DNA of 40,178 nucleotides, from positions 1-40,178 of the IMG/VR virus record IMGVR_UViG_3300028419_000737. One strand, written 5' to 3'. A program made the translations under genes and the position numbers. This document shows, piece by piece, positions 1 to 8,781 of this stretch. Source of the DNA: a virus. The stretch's first letter is position 1, and the number at the start of each line of letters is the position of its first letter. The notes beneath the pieces are model-generated. The model had not been told where the DNA came from and ran no database searches. It worked only from the letters and a program-made list of their open reading frames with translations.

Positions 1-280
1 AAAGATTGCTGGTCCATCAGGTCCTAAAGGTGATGCTGGAAATGATTCAACAGTTTCAGGTCCATCAGGTCCTAAAGGGAATGAAGGTGCTGATTCAACA
101 GTTTCAGGTCCTAAAGGAGATAAAGGTGAAATAGGAGCTACAGGTCCAGGTTCAAAGATTGCTGGTCCATCAGGTCCTAAAGGTGATGCTGGAAATGATT
201 CAACAGTTTCAGGTCCATCAGGTCCTAAAGGGAATGAAGGTGCTGATTCAACAGTTTCAGGTCCTAAAGGAGATAAAGGT
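1..280 (+). repeat. Tandem direct repeat inside collagen-like gene
   Basis: Bases 1-127 recur exactly at 154-280, an offset of 153 bases or 51 codons, so the frame is kept. Shorter units (GGTCCTAAAGG-type words) continue to about 540. Such in-frame identity suggests recent slippage or recombination that changes fibre length. Confidence 0.9.
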
Positions 281-892
281 ACTAATGGTAATGATTCAAC
301 AACATCAGGTCCTAAAGGAGATAAAGGTGAAATAGGAGCTACAGGTCCAGGTGGTGGAACTGGAAAACAAGGTAATGTAGGTCCAGTTGGTCCATCAGGT
401 CCTAAAGGTCAAAAAGGCACTAATGGTAATGATTCAACAACATCAGGTCCTAAAGGTCAAAAAGGTACTGATGGCAATGATTCAACAACATCAGGTCCTA
501 AAGGAGATAAAGGTGAAATAGGAGTTACAGGTCCAGGATCTTCGTTTTCAACTGATTATTATACACAGAATAATGATGGAGATACTTTATCTGTAGATAA
601 ATTAAGTTTAATTAATAATACTGATAGATCTATAGTTAATTTTAAGCTACCAGACAATGGTTCCAATGACGGAGACATTGTCCATGTTAAAAATTTAGTT
701 GAAAAAATAACTATTAGTTCAACTTTAGGAATTGATGGCTCATCAAATATTACATTATTCGCTAATCATGGTTATATTTTTCAAAGAGTAAATTTAACAA
801 TAAGTGGAGGAAATGGTGATGATGATTCTACTTCTACAATTTCAAGTTGGTACATCATTGCAAATTATATACCATCATCAGGAGAAAGATAA
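2..892 (+). CDS. Collagen-like phage fibre protein (5' end outside window)
   Basis: The reading frame is open from the first bases and stops at 890-892, so only the C-terminal part is seen. About 180 residues are Gly-X-Y repeats (GPSGPKGDAG, GPKGDKGEIG, GPKGQKGTNG) broken by short DST(V/T)S linkers. Nearly all lysines are in the Y position before Gly, the site used by collagen lysyl hydroxylases. A Gly-poor C-terminal domain of about 115 residues follows (from about 540), ending SSWYIIANYIPSSGER, and is probably a trimeric tip or cap. The likely role is a tail or head fibre. The PLOD-like gene at 28289 could modify it. The collagen-like call is firm; the virion location is inferred. Confidence 0.85.
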   Translation, partial: KIAGPSGPKGDAGNDSTVSGPSGPKGNEGADSTVSGPKGDKGEIGATGPGSKIAGPSGPKGDAGNDSTVSGPSGPKGNEGADSTVSGPKGDKGTNGNDSTTSGPKGDKGEIGATGPGGGTGKQGNVGPVGPSGPKGQKGTNGNDSTTSGPKGQKGTDGNDSTTSGPKGDKGEIGVTGPGSSFSTDYYTQNNDGDTLSVDKLSLINNTDRSIVNFKLPDNGSNDGDIVHVKNLVEKITISSTLGIDGSSNITLFANHGYIFQRVNLTISGGNGDDDSTSTISSWYIIANYIPSSGER

Positions 893-893
893 G

Positions 894-1211
894 ATGGAAG
901 AGTTTGAATTTGACATAGATCCAATAAATGAACAGGAAATGATAAACCGCGCAATGGAAAACGGTTATAAAGTTCTTTCACAGCAAATTACAGTTGACGA
1001 TCTTCTTTTTACAAGTGGAATTATAGATCTAGTTTATTTACCGTTTGATTTTTATCAACTATTGTTACTAGATGATTTTGAAAAAATAATAAACGTTGAA
1101 ATGGTAAAACATTTTGAAGATTTAGACGAGTTTGAAAAATGTAAATTCCTTAAAGACATGACGTATGACAAGTATACTTTGATTTTTAGTGAATTTTACG
1201 ATAAGATATAG
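894..1211 (+). CDS. Hypothetical acidic protein, 105 aa
   Basis: I do not recognise this protein. It is acidic, begins MEEFEFDIDPINEQ and has hydrophobic patches (LVYLPFDFYQLLLLDDFE), with no signal peptide or metal motif. The reading frame is open from an ATG at 804, but that stretch lies inside the upstream fibre gene in another frame. The ATG at 894 starts one base after the fibre stop, so I chose it. Tight coupling to the fibre gene suggests a fibre chaperone or assembly factor; this is inference only. Confidence 0.7.
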   Translation: MEEFEFDIDPINEQEMINRAMENGYKVLSQQITVDDLLFTSGIIDLVYLPFDFYQLLLLDDFEKIINVEMVKHFEDLDEFEKCKFLKDMTYDKYTLIFSEFYDKI

Positions 1212-1249
1212 AAACAATTTATAATAAATCTATATAATTCATAGGGAAT

Positions 1250-2341
1250 ATGAATAACATTCACATTATAGGCACACATCGAAATCCATCATGTAATGAA
1301 GTTACAGGAGATGCATTTGCAAGAGCAGCCTATCACTTAACAACTCAATTATACCGAAAGGGTTTTCATGTAAAATATTATGGCTTCGAAGAGTCTACCG
1401 TAGAATGCTTTAAAAAATACAACGTAGCCCGTTTTAAAGCATTTGAAAAATCTTCAGAAAGTACTAGAAGAGATTTAGGTGTTTGGCGCGACAATCCAGA
1501 AAACGAATTAGAATTTATAAATAAGACAAAGGAGTTACTCTTAGAAAACTGTAAAGAAGGCGATATACTTTTAGTCATGTGGAGTACATATATAAAACAC
1601 CTAGGAGACTTAAAAGCAAGAGGAGTAAAAATAATAGATGCACATATTGGACATCTGATGTGGCCTAATGGTGCTGATTGGAGTGTGTTTACTTCACATA
1701 GTTGGAGACACTATCATTACGGCAGAGAAAAGGATTTTGCAAAAAACATTTGGAATGATACCGTAATTGCCCCAATATCAAATAGTATTAATGACTTTGA
1801 ATTTAAAGAAGAAAAGGAAGACTATTTCCTTTTTATGTCAAGATTAAATATTGATAAAGGCCTACCAATATTCTTTGATTTAGCTGCACATTTTCCAAAT
1901 AAAAGATTTATACTTGCAGGCCAAGGTAAACCACCAAAGATAGAATTAAATAATGTTGAATTTGTAGGTTATTTAGATTTAGAAAGTAGAAAGAAATATG
2001 TTGCAAACGCCAAGGCAATGATCACCCCAACATATTACGTAGAGCCCTTTGGTTTAACAGCCACTGAGGCTGCACTTTCAGGCACACCTATTATTACAAC
2101 CGATTGGGGAGGCTATACTGATAATGTAATAAATGGTAAAACTGGATTTAGATGTCAGTATTTTGCAGACTTTGTAGAGGCCATAAATAAAATAGACACA
2201 ATTTCTCCACACGATTGTAGAAAACATGGTGAAAGGTTTACAGCAGAATCATTAATAAACAAATGGATAGACTATCTATATAATGTTAATAAGTCAAATT
2301 GGTATGAGGAAAATGACAAAGATAGACTTGCATGGGATTAG
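1250..2341 (+). CDS. Glycosyltransferase family 4 (GT-B fold)
   Basis: This 363-residue protein has a GT4 layout. The N-terminal half is an acceptor-binding Rossmann-like domain. The C-terminal half begins near FLFMSRLNIDKG and contains the E-x7-E signature (EPFGLTATEAALSGTPII) followed by WGGYTDNVINGKTGF, which bind the nucleotide sugar. It would move a sugar from a nucleotide donor to a glycan or protein in the cytoplasm. A TATATAAT element lies at 1231-1238, 11 bases before the start. It is followed by an overlapping Smr gene and a sugar-enzyme cluster. Acceptor and donor cannot be told from sequence. Confidence 0.88.
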   Translation: MNNIHIIGTHRNPSCNEVTGDAFARAAYHLTTQLYRKGFHVKYYGFEESTVECFKKYNVARFKAFEKSSESTRRDLGVWRDNPENELEFINKTKELLLENCKEGDILLVMWSTYIKHLGDLKARGVKIIDAHIGHLMWPNGADWSVFTSHSWRHYHYGREKDFAKNIWNDTVIAPISNSINDFEFKEEKEDYFLFMSRLNIDKGLPIFFDLAAHFPNKRFILAGQGKPPKIELNNVEFVGYLDLESRKKYVANAKAMITPTYYVEPFGLTATEAALSGTPIITTDWGGYTDNVINGKTGFRCQYFADFVEAINKIDTISPHDCRKHGERFTAESLINKWIDYLYNVNKSNWYEENDKDRLAWD

Positions 2342-2519
2342 ACATGGTGAGGTAGAAGCAGTATTAGCAGAGGCACTTTTCTGGAAAAATATTAAAAATG
2401 CAGAAATAATCACAGGTAATTCAATTAAGATGAAAGAGATTGTCGTTGATTGGTTTAATAAAAATAAACTAGAATATATAGAACAGGTACATAGTGCTAG
2501 TTTTTTAGTACACCAATAA
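2313..2519 (+). CDS. Small Smr-domain protein
   Basis: The 68-residue product is essentially one Smr domain, as at the C-terminus of MutS2. It has the DLHG motif near the start (KIDLHGIRHGEVEAVL) and the core AEIITGNSIKMKEIVVDWF, where the usual HGKG is replaced by TGNS. Smr domains bind or nick branched DNA or cut RNA. Loss of HGKG may reduce catalysis. The gene overlaps the GT4 gene by 29 bases. I chose the ATG at 2313 directly before KIDLHG; 2304 is an alternative. Its role in the phage is unknown. Confidence 0.72.
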   Translation: MTKIDLHGIRHGEVEAVLAEALFWKNIKNAEIITGNSIKMKEIVVDWFNKNKLEYIEQVHSASFLVHQ

Positions 2520-2538
2520 AGTGATATATATTAATATT

Positions 2539-4581
2539 ATGAAAAAATTAAAAGAATTTGACATATTTTTAGAAAAAAAACCTGGCCCTGATGGTTACAT
2601 GACTGGTCTTAGTGATAAAGACGAGGAAGAGAAAGAAGACCAAATGAAAAAGCAAGGTGCAATGGATGATGATGATCCAAGTGCCTATAAAGAAATGCCA
2701 GGAGATAAAAAAGCCAGAAAAGAAGGTAAAGTTAAAAAGTCAAAATTCACTACAGCATATCACAAAAAATTCAAAAAGAACGAAATGAAAAATCTACAAG
2801 AATTAGACTCTTTTATAGATGATATGAAAGCTACAAAAGAAACACAGAGAATAGAAGATATTAAAAACACAAAATTAAATACTAAACTAAAGACAATTGA
2901 TGAATTTTTAAGTGAAGCATTTGTAGGACCGTTTGTATTTAATAATAAAATGTCAGATGAGGAGTTAAAAGATATGTATGATGCTGCACTTGACGGTTAT
3001 GCTAATTATCAAAGAGGGTTTGAACATCCAAAATCTAAATATAAGCAAGCCTATCAAGAAATTGAAAAGATTTTAAAGAAGAGAGGAGTTAGTGTAGATG
3101 AAGCTGTTGAATTAGTTCATGTTTATAAAGATGGAGAACTTTATGGCACTGGTGAATTAGTTAAAGGTAAAGATAAAAAGATTAAAGGTAAAAAGCATCA
3201 ATTAATTAGATTTGATGGTAGTACAGAAGATTATTATCCAGCTGAAGATGTTAAACTTGTTGAGTCTATTAATGAAGACTATGATAAAATGTTAGATCGT
3301 AGATATGGCAGAAGCAGAGATTATACTGACATTGAAGTTAAAGACATGCATTTTCAAACAGATGCTGATGAACTTGAAAAAATGAAACTAGCATATGGTT
3401 ATAGACTAGGTGGAATGACAGGTAGAGAAAAGATTGAAGATGCTGAGTATGAATTAAGAAGATATAGAAAAACTATTAAATATGGCAATGGTAAAGAAGT
3501 TGGAGTATTCCTTCCAGGTTCTTATGATGCTGCTACTTCTACATTAGGAGATGGCCCACATAAATCAGCAAGACCTAAAGTAAAATGGAATCAAAGAAAA
3601 TATGATCAGTGGATCGAAGATGTTGCGTCAAATGATGGTTGGAAACATGCGGCTGATATGGCACAAAATGCAAACAACGAGCTTGGACTTATTGACTGGG
3701 TAAAAAGAAATAATAGAGGAGATGATCCACTACAAAGAATTCAGTGGGATATTGAGGCCATGGCAGAATCCGTTAATGAAAAGAAAGAATTGCCTAAAGA
3801 AATTACAAAACACAGAGACATCCCATCATGGGCAAAATATGTTGCACAACAATCTGATGGAGAATGGACATGGTATGAAGAGACTCCAACAATGATTAAA
3901 TTTAGAAGCGGAGGAGGAGCATGGAAGCAAGATGGCAACCAAACATATACAGGGGTAAAAACCGATGGTAAAGATTGGGATAAGATGCCAACATATTATT
4001 ATGTAAAAGGTGGAAAAATCACTGAATCATCTGAACTTCATGAATCTTTTAAATTAGATGAAAACTTTACTTCAAAACTAACAGGTATTGCAAGAAGAGC
4101 AAAAGACGTTAAGGACTTTGTAAAAATGGTGTTTAAACATGAAAAGTTTAAAACATTCGATACTCCAAAAACTCAACCCGATACATATGAAAACTTTTTA
4201 AAATTTATTAAAAATCATTATGAAATGGTACAACAATATGAATCAAAAGAAAGCAACATGAAAAAATTACAGACATTAGAAAGTTTTGTTAATGAAAAGA
4301 AAGATCAAACTAACGATCAAAGTCCAATGGGCGATGATGGCATGGAAACAGGTATTAAGAATAAAGCAAAAGAATCAGGTGTTCCAGTTGGCTTACTTAG
4401 AATTATTATGAAAAGAGGCTTAGCTGCTTGGAAAAGTGGTCACAGACCGGGAGCAACACAAGCTCAGTGGGGTTATGCAAGAGTTAACTCATTCTTGACA
4501 AAGCAAGACGGCACATGGGGCGGAGCTGACTCAGATATAGCTAAAAAAGTTAGAGACGGTGGACACGATAAAGAACTATAA
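2539..4581 (+). CDS. Large capsid-targeted protein with repeated cleavage motifs
   Basis: The 680-residue protein starts MKKLKEFDIFLEKK, a T4-type capsid-targeting sequence, and repeats similar short motifs inside: MKNLQELDSFIDD (83-95), KLKTIDEFLSEAF (116-128), VKLVESINED (238-247), IEAMAESVNEKK (405-416), TESSELHESFKLDE (495-508) and MKKLQTLESFVNEKK (574-588). Most end in a hydrophobic-x-Glu site like those cut by gp21 prohead proteases. Between them lie separate lysine-rich or globular segments. The last 80 residues (KESGVPVG, AAWKSGHRPG, QWGYARVNSFL) resemble a domain I associate with DUF5824 of marine phages. It may be a prohead core polyprotein cut into injected proteins. The frame opens at a GTG at 2521, but those bases look like a promoter; the ATG at 2539 gives the typical N-terminus. 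Confidence 0.75.
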   Translation: MKKLKEFDIFLEKKPGPDGYMTGLSDKDEEEKEDQMKKQGAMDDDDPSAYKEMPGDKKARKEGKVKKSKFTTAYHKKFKKNEMKNLQELDSFIDDMKATKETQRIEDIKNTKLNTKLKTIDEFLSEAFVGPFVFNNKMSDEELKDMYDAALDGYANYQRGFEHPKSKYKQAYQEIEKILKKRGVSVDEAVELVHVYKDGELYGTGELVKGKDKKIKGKKHQLIRFDGSTEDYYPAEDVKLVESINEDYDKMLDRRYGRSRDYTDIEVKDMHFQTDADELEKMKLAYGYRLGGMTGREKIEDAEYELRRYRKTIKYGNGKEVGVFLPGSYDAATSTLGDGPHKSARPKVKWNQRKYDQWIEDVASNDGWKHAADMAQNANNELGLIDWVKRNNRGDDPLQRIQWDIEAMAESVNEKKELPKEITKHRDIPSWAKYVAQQSDGEWTWYEETPTMIKFRSGGGAWKQDGNQTYTGVKTDGKDWDKMPTYYYVKGGKITESSELHESFKLDENFTSKLTGIARRAKDVKDFVKMVFKHEKFKTFDTPKTQPDTYENFLKFIKNHYEMVQQYESKESNMKKLQTLESFVNEKKDQTNDQSPMGDDGMETGIKNKAKESGVPVGLLRIIMKRGLAAWKSGHRPGATQAQWGYARVNSFLTKQDGTWGGADSDIAKKVRDGGHDKEL

Positions 4582-4584
4582 ATT

Positions 4585-5670
4585 ATGAAATACGATTATT
4601 TAATAGTAGGTGCAGGTTTTTTCGGTTCTATTTGTGCATATGAGCTTAATAAACAAGGAAAATCAGTTTGTGTAATAGATTCTAGAGATCATTTAGGTGG
4701 AAATTGTTACACAAGTAATAGAGATGGAATACACGTTCACGAATATGGCCCGCATATTTTTCATACATCAAATGAAGAAGTTTGGGAATGGATAAATCAA
4801 TTTGTAAAATTTAATGATTTTAGTTTAAGGGCAGTTGCCAACTATAAAGGAGAAATATATTCACTTCCATTTAGTATGTGGACTTTTTCAAAACTGTGGG
4901 GAATTACGCATCCTGAAGAAGCTAAAGCTATTATAGAAGAACAAGGTAAGGAAATAGATGAGCCTAAAAATTTAGAAGAACAGGCCATAAAGTTAGTTGG
5001 TAGAGATGTTTATGAAAAGCTAATTAAAGGATATACTGCAAAGCAGTGGAGAAAAGATCCAACTGAATTACCTAAAGAAATTATAAAAAGACTACCTGTA
5101 AGATTTACATATGATAATAATTATTTTAATGACAAATATCAAGGTATTCCAATTGGAGGCTACACTCAAATATTTGAAAAATTATTAGAAGGCATCGATG
5201 TAAAATTAGAAACAGACTACTTTAAATCTGAATTACCAAATCATGAAAAGGTAATATACACGGGCCCTATTGATAAATTTTACGATTATAAATTTGGAGA
5301 ATTGGAATATAAAACAACTAGATTCGAACATAAAAGAGTAGAGACTAATAATTATCAAGGATGTGCAATGATGAATTATACTGAAGAAGAAATACCTTTT
5401 ACTAGAATTATTGAACATAAGCACTTTGATCCCGTTGATTGTGATTTTACTTATATTACACATGAATATCCTACCCCATATTCTGCAAAAACAACGGATC
5501 CATACTATCCTGTAAATGATAAAGAAAATAATGATATATATAATAAATATAAAGAATTAGCAGATTCTGAAAAAAATATTTATTTTGGAGGTAGACTTGC
5601 TGAATATAAATATTATGATATGCATCAAATAATAGACTCAGCCTTAATTAAAATTAAAATATTCTTATAA
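4585..5670 (+). CDS. glf: UDP-galactopyranose mutase
   Basis: The 361-residue protein is a flavoenzyme that interconverts UDP-galactopyranose and UDP-galactofuranose. The FAD-binding GAGFFG motif is at residues 8-13. Family blocks GGNCYTSNRDGIHVHEYGPH, HTSNEEVWEWINQF and GYTAKQWRKDP are present, as is the C-terminal FGGRLAEYKYYDMHQII. The length is near the usual 370-390. It starts 3 bases after the preceding stop and its stop overlaps the next start by one base. With the epimerase at 6521 it would give UDP-glucose to UDP-galactose to UDP-Galf. Identification is firm. Confidence 0.95.
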   Translation: MKYDYLIVGAGFFGSICAYELNKQGKSVCVIDSRDHLGGNCYTSNRDGIHVHEYGPHIFHTSNEEVWEWINQFVKFNDFSLRAVANYKGEIYSLPFSMWTFSKLWGITHPEEAKAIIEEQGKEIDEPKNLEEQAIKLVGRDVYEKLIKGYTAKQWRKDPTELPKEIIKRLPVRFTYDNNYFNDKYQGIPIGGYTQIFEKLLEGIDVKLETDYFKSELPNHEKVIYTGPIDKFYDYKFGELEYKTTRFEHKRVETNNYQGCAMMNYTEEEIPFTRIIEHKHFDPVDCDFTYITHEYPTPYSAKTTDPYYPVNDKENNDIYNKYKELADSEKNIYFGGRLAEYKYYDMHQIIDSALIKIKIFL

Positions 5671-6485
5671 TGGAACAGACAATTATTATTGATTCTGGAA
5701 ACGGAAGTACCGGGTGTGAATTCGGGTATGAAATAATTATGGTAACACCTTATGTGTATTATTTACATGTTAAAGGTGTAAATGTAAAAGTAATTACATC
5801 CCAGGGAATGCTTCCATTTTATTATTTTTTACCTAAAGATAGTATAGAAGAAAAATATGATAAAAGATATTGCCTTATGCCAGCAAACGTTCCTCTAAAG
5901 GGAATACATTTTGATGTTTTAAATAAAGACCAATGGCTAATGCCTCCTTATACAGAATATTTTTCTAAATACAATAAATTCCATTTTAAAAAAGAATATA
6001 TTATCATAAATAATAAATACAATACTGAATGGACAGGGCCGCCTGTAAATTATTTAGATTTAGATACTTTAAGAATATTATTTAAATTATTAACACCTAA
6101 ATATAATATAATATATAATCGTCCCCAATCAAACCATATTCCTGATGATAATTCACAAGTTTATGACTTAAATGACTTTGATTTAATTAAAGAAGAATTT
6201 CCAAATATTATAGATTTAAATATTTTTGCATCACAGCAATCTATACCCTTTAACCAATTGCAGTTAGTTTTAGGATCTAAATGTTCTAAACAAATTTCTG
6301 TACAAGGAGGTAACTCAATTTTAGCTAGTTTGACCGGAGGTATTAATCTAGTATATGCTGTAAAAGGAGAGGAAATTACTCACAATAGTTTTGAAGCCTG
6401 GTACCCTGAATTTTCAGGGGCTATCGTTAAATCTACCTCTTCTTATAAAGAATTAATAAATTTAGTAAATAAATATTTTATGTAA
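5670..6485 (+). CDS. Probable GT-B-like glycosyltransferase (uncertain)
   Basis: The 271-residue protein begins MEQTIIIDSGNGSTG and has no motif I can name with certainty. Near the C-terminus, SVQGGNSILASLTGGINLVYAVKGEE resembles the nucleotide-sugar-binding end of GT-B transferases. It is translationally coupled to glf through a TAATG overlap and sits before an epimerase. I infer a role in using Galf or another sugar. It could instead be a non-catalytic sugar-cluster protein. Confidence 0.45.
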   Translation: MEQTIIIDSGNGSTGCEFGYEIIMVTPYVYYLHVKGVNVKVITSQGMLPFYYFLPKDSIEEKYDKRYCLMPANVPLKGIHFDVLNKDQWLMPPYTEYFSKYNKFHFKKEYIIINNKYNTEWTGPPVNYLDLDTLRILFKLLTPKYNIIYNRPQSNHIPDDNSQVYDLNDFDLIKEEFPNIIDLNIFASQQSIPFNQLQLVLGSKCSKQISVQGGNSILASLTGGINLVYAVKGEEITHNSFEAWYPEFSGAIVKSTSSYKELINLVNKYFM

Positions 6486-6508
6486 CAAAGTATTTATTTT
6501 AAAATAAA

Positions 6509-6516
6509 TATATAAT
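6509..6516 (+). promoter_or_regulatory. Candidate late promoter, TATATAAT
   Basis: TATATAAT ends 4 bases before the epimerase ATG. The same spacing recurs at 22587, 25287 and 33373. If it is a T4-late-type -10 element, transcription would start almost at the ATG. Confidence 0.45.
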
Positions 6517-6520
6517 CAAT

Positions 6521-7393
6521 ATGAAAAATATTTTAGTAACTGGAGGTGCCGGTTTTATAGGTAGTAATTTAATAAAACATTTGATAAAAAAATATCCATC
6601 TGCTAATATTACAGCATTAGATAATTATTTTACTGGAAAAAAGGAAAACCACGTTGAAGGAGTTACTTATATTCATGGTAATACTTGGAACGCTGACATG
6701 ATTTTTCAAGATTTGAAAGAAGAAGAATATTTCGACACTGTTTTTCATTTTGGAGAATATAGTAGAATAGTTCAATCTTTTAACGATGTAGATTTTGTAC
6801 ATAAATCTATTCTTTCAGGCACTCCTACTATTTTACAATTGTGTAGAAAATGGGCTGCTAAATTAATTTATTCAGCTTCATCTTCTAAATTTGGCAATGA
6901 TGGCAAAGATGAAAACCTTTCACCATATTCTTGGATGAAGTCTAAAATGGTAGAACTAATTAAAAACTATGGAGAGTGGTTTAATTTAAAATATGAAATA
7001 TGTTATTTCTTTAATGTTTATGGGCCAGGTCAAATAATGACAGGAGATTATGCAACAGTAGTTGGTATATTTGAAAGACAATGGAAAAATGGTAAAAAAT
7101 GCACAGTTGTAACTCCAGGAACTCAAAGTAGAGATTTTACACATGTTGAAGATATTGTTAGTGGACTTTCAATTACTGCCCTTAGAGATGATAATTATGA
7201 ATGGCATTTAAGAAGTGGAATTAATGTGAGCATTATAGACCTTGCTGAAATGTACGGAGAATGGGAAATTATTCCAGAACGTAGAGGTGAAAGATTCACA
7301 AGTGAGGAATTTCCATCTGATACTGAAGAAAAATTAGGTTGGAAGCCTAATTGGAAAGTAGACGATTGGGTAAAATTAATAAAAAATAATTAA
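6521..7393 (+). CDS. UDP-glucose 4-epimerase-like SDR enzyme
   Basis: The 290-residue protein is an extended short-chain dehydrogenase. The NAD-binding motif TGGAGFIG is at residues 7-14, SASSSKFG carries the catalytic Ser, and PYSWMKSK supplies the YxxxK pair. NVYGPGQ and TQSRDFTHVEDIV are typical of sugar epimerases and dehydratases. It lies next to the UDP-galactopyranose mutase, so UDP-glucose/UDP-galactose interconversion is the best guess. It would also feed galactosyltransferases such as the GT25 enzyme at 28289. It is slightly shorter than GalE (about 340), and the substrate is not proven. Confidence 0.78.
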   Translation: MKNILVTGGAGFIGSNLIKHLIKKYPSANITALDNYFTGKKENHVEGVTYIHGNTWNADMIFQDLKEEEYFDTVFHFGEYSRIVQSFNDVDFVHKSILSGTPTILQLCRKWAAKLIYSASSSKFGNDGKDENLSPYSWMKSKMVELIKNYGEWFNLKYEICYFFNVYGPGQIMTGDYATVVGIFERQWKNGKKCTVVTPGTQSRDFTHVEDIVSGLSITALRDDNYEWHLRSGINVSIIDLAEMYGEWEIIPERRGERFTSEEFPSDTEEKLGWKPNWKVDDWVKLIKNN

Positions 7394-7402
7394 ACAAAAA
7401 AA

Positions 7403-8224
7403 ATGAATATAGGCATTATAGGTCAAGGGTTTGTTGGCAACGCAGTTTATCAAAAATTTAAAAAATACTATAATGTTTTAACATTTGATTTAGATGCTTC
7501 TAAGAGTAATTCTACTAAAGAAGAAGTAATGAGCTGTGAAATAGTTTTTGTATGTTTACCAACCCCTATGGCTAAAGACGGAACATGTCATGTTGGAATA
7601 GTTGAAGATGTGTTAGTTGAATTAGACGAATTTGCTAAAACTAGAATAGCCATTGTAAAATCTACAGTTGCTCCAGGTACTACAAGAAAATGGAATGAAA
7701 AAATGAAAAATCTAACAGTCACTTTCAATCCTGAATTTTTAACAGAGGCAAATGCCGTACAAGATTTTGAAAATCAAACAAGAATTATTTTAGGTGGAGT
7801 TAGAGAAGCTACAACAGAACTTAAACCTCTTTTTGCAAAGCCTTTTCCAAACGCGACTATTGTAAAAACAGATTCTACCTATGCTGAAATGGTTAAATAT
7901 GTAACTAATTGTTTTTTAGCAACTAAAGTTTCTTTCGCAAATGAAATGTATGAAATTTGTAAAGGTTTAGAAATTGACTATGATAAAGTAGTAGAATACG
8001 CAAGATACGATAAAAGATTAGGAGATTCTCATTGGGCTGTTCCAGGGCCAGATGGAGATTTTGGATATGGAGGACATTGTTTTCCAAAAGATGTTAGAGC
8101 ATTAATAGAAGTTGCAGGCAGTTTAAATATAAATCCTACAATGTTATTTGCAACTGATATTAAAAACAACAATGTTAGAAACGACAGAGACTGGGAAGAT
8201 ATGGAAGGCAGAGCTGTAATATAA
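7403..8224 (+). CDS. Short UDP-glucose/GDP-mannose dehydrogenase-like protein
   Basis: The 273-residue protein has the NAD-binding start IGIIGQGFVG, the KSTVAPGTT loop, FNPEFLTEANAVQDF and the GYGGHCFPKD motif with nucleophile Cys226. These are the signatures of enzymes that oxidise UDP-glucose to UDP-glucuronate. Family members are usually about 400-450 residues; this one ends soon after the catalytic cysteine and lacks the C-terminal UDP-binding domain. It may be a reduced enzyme or act on another substrate. A second short relative is at 16392. Confidence 0.8.
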   Translation: MNIGIIGQGFVGNAVYQKFKKYYNVLTFDLDASKSNSTKEEVMSCEIVFVCLPTPMAKDGTCHVGIVEDVLVELDEFAKTRIAIVKSTVAPGTTRKWNEKMKNLTVTFNPEFLTEANAVQDFENQTRIILGGVREATTELKPLFAKPFPNATIVKTDSTYAEMVKYVTNCFLATKVSFANEMYEICKGLEIDYDKVVEYARYDKRLGDSHWAVPGPDGDFGYGGHCFPKDVRALIEVAGSLNINPTMLFATDIKNNNVRNDRDWEDMEGRAVI

Positions 8225-8244
8225 ACGTTAAGTAAATAAAAATT

Positions 8245-8781
8245 ATGAAATTCGTAAAATCATTCAAAGATTATAATAATGTCTCAGAGGCACTTAAAAT
8301 GCACGTAGAAGAAGGTCTAGACCTGACTAATTCGTTCTTTAGATTAGGCAGTGATGCATATTGTGAATTGTTTGAAGAAGTTAAACAATATTGGGATAAA
8401 GGTAATGTAATTCTTAAAGGCCCAAGTGGTTGGATGGCAAAAAATCTAGAAGTTGGTAAGAAAGCTGTATATAAACATAAAGGTAAAAGAGAAAATGTAA
8501 AACTTGACTCTCCAAAAAGAGGCGGTAATAAAAAGTTTATTGTTTATAGAAACAGTGGACGTACAGAAGAAGATGGAACTATTATTGCAAAGAAATTAGA
8601 ATGGGGAGATCCAACTACTACGGTAAAAAATGATGATGCGGGTAGAGCTGCTAATTTTTGGGCAAGACACGGCTGTGATAAGATGGCAAAGATGAATCCA
8701 GAAAAAGCAGGTTTTTGGGCATGTTATGGACCAACCTTATTCGGTAAGCAATTGGGACTTAAATCAGACAATCCATGGTAA
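8245..8781 (+). CDS. Capsid-targeted protein with WGDP...ARHxCD domain
   Basis: The 178-residue protein begins MKFVKSFKDYNNVSEAL, a loose form of the capsid-targeting N-terminus. The C-terminal 55 residues hold EWGDPTTTVKNDD, FWARHGCD and KAGFWACYGP, a conserved phage motif (WGDP, ARHxCD, Lys, aromatic-xC) with two cysteines and a histidine that could bind metal or nucleic acid. I associate it with DUF5872-like phage proteins but cannot name a function. The middle is basic. It overlaps the next gene by 7 bases. A packaged or injected protein is possible. Confidence 0.65.
   Translation: MKFVKSFKDYNNVSEALKMHVEEGLDLTNSFFRLGSDAYCELFEEVKQYWDKGNVILKGPSGWMAKNLEVGKKAVYKHKGKRENVKLDSPKRGGNKKFIVYRNSGRTEEDGTIIAKKLEWGDPTTTVKNDDAGRAANFWARHGCDKMAKMNPEKAGFWACYGPTLFGKQLGLKSDNPW

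Noticed and set aside
1-540. CRISPR-like spacing of repeats
   Set aside because: The repeats keep one reading frame and encode Gly-X-Y collagen triplets; there are no unique spacers of equal size.
804-893. Extended start for the 894-1211 gene (ATG at 804)
   Set aside because: These codons lie inside the fibre gene in another frame, and an ATG sits one base after the fibre stop.
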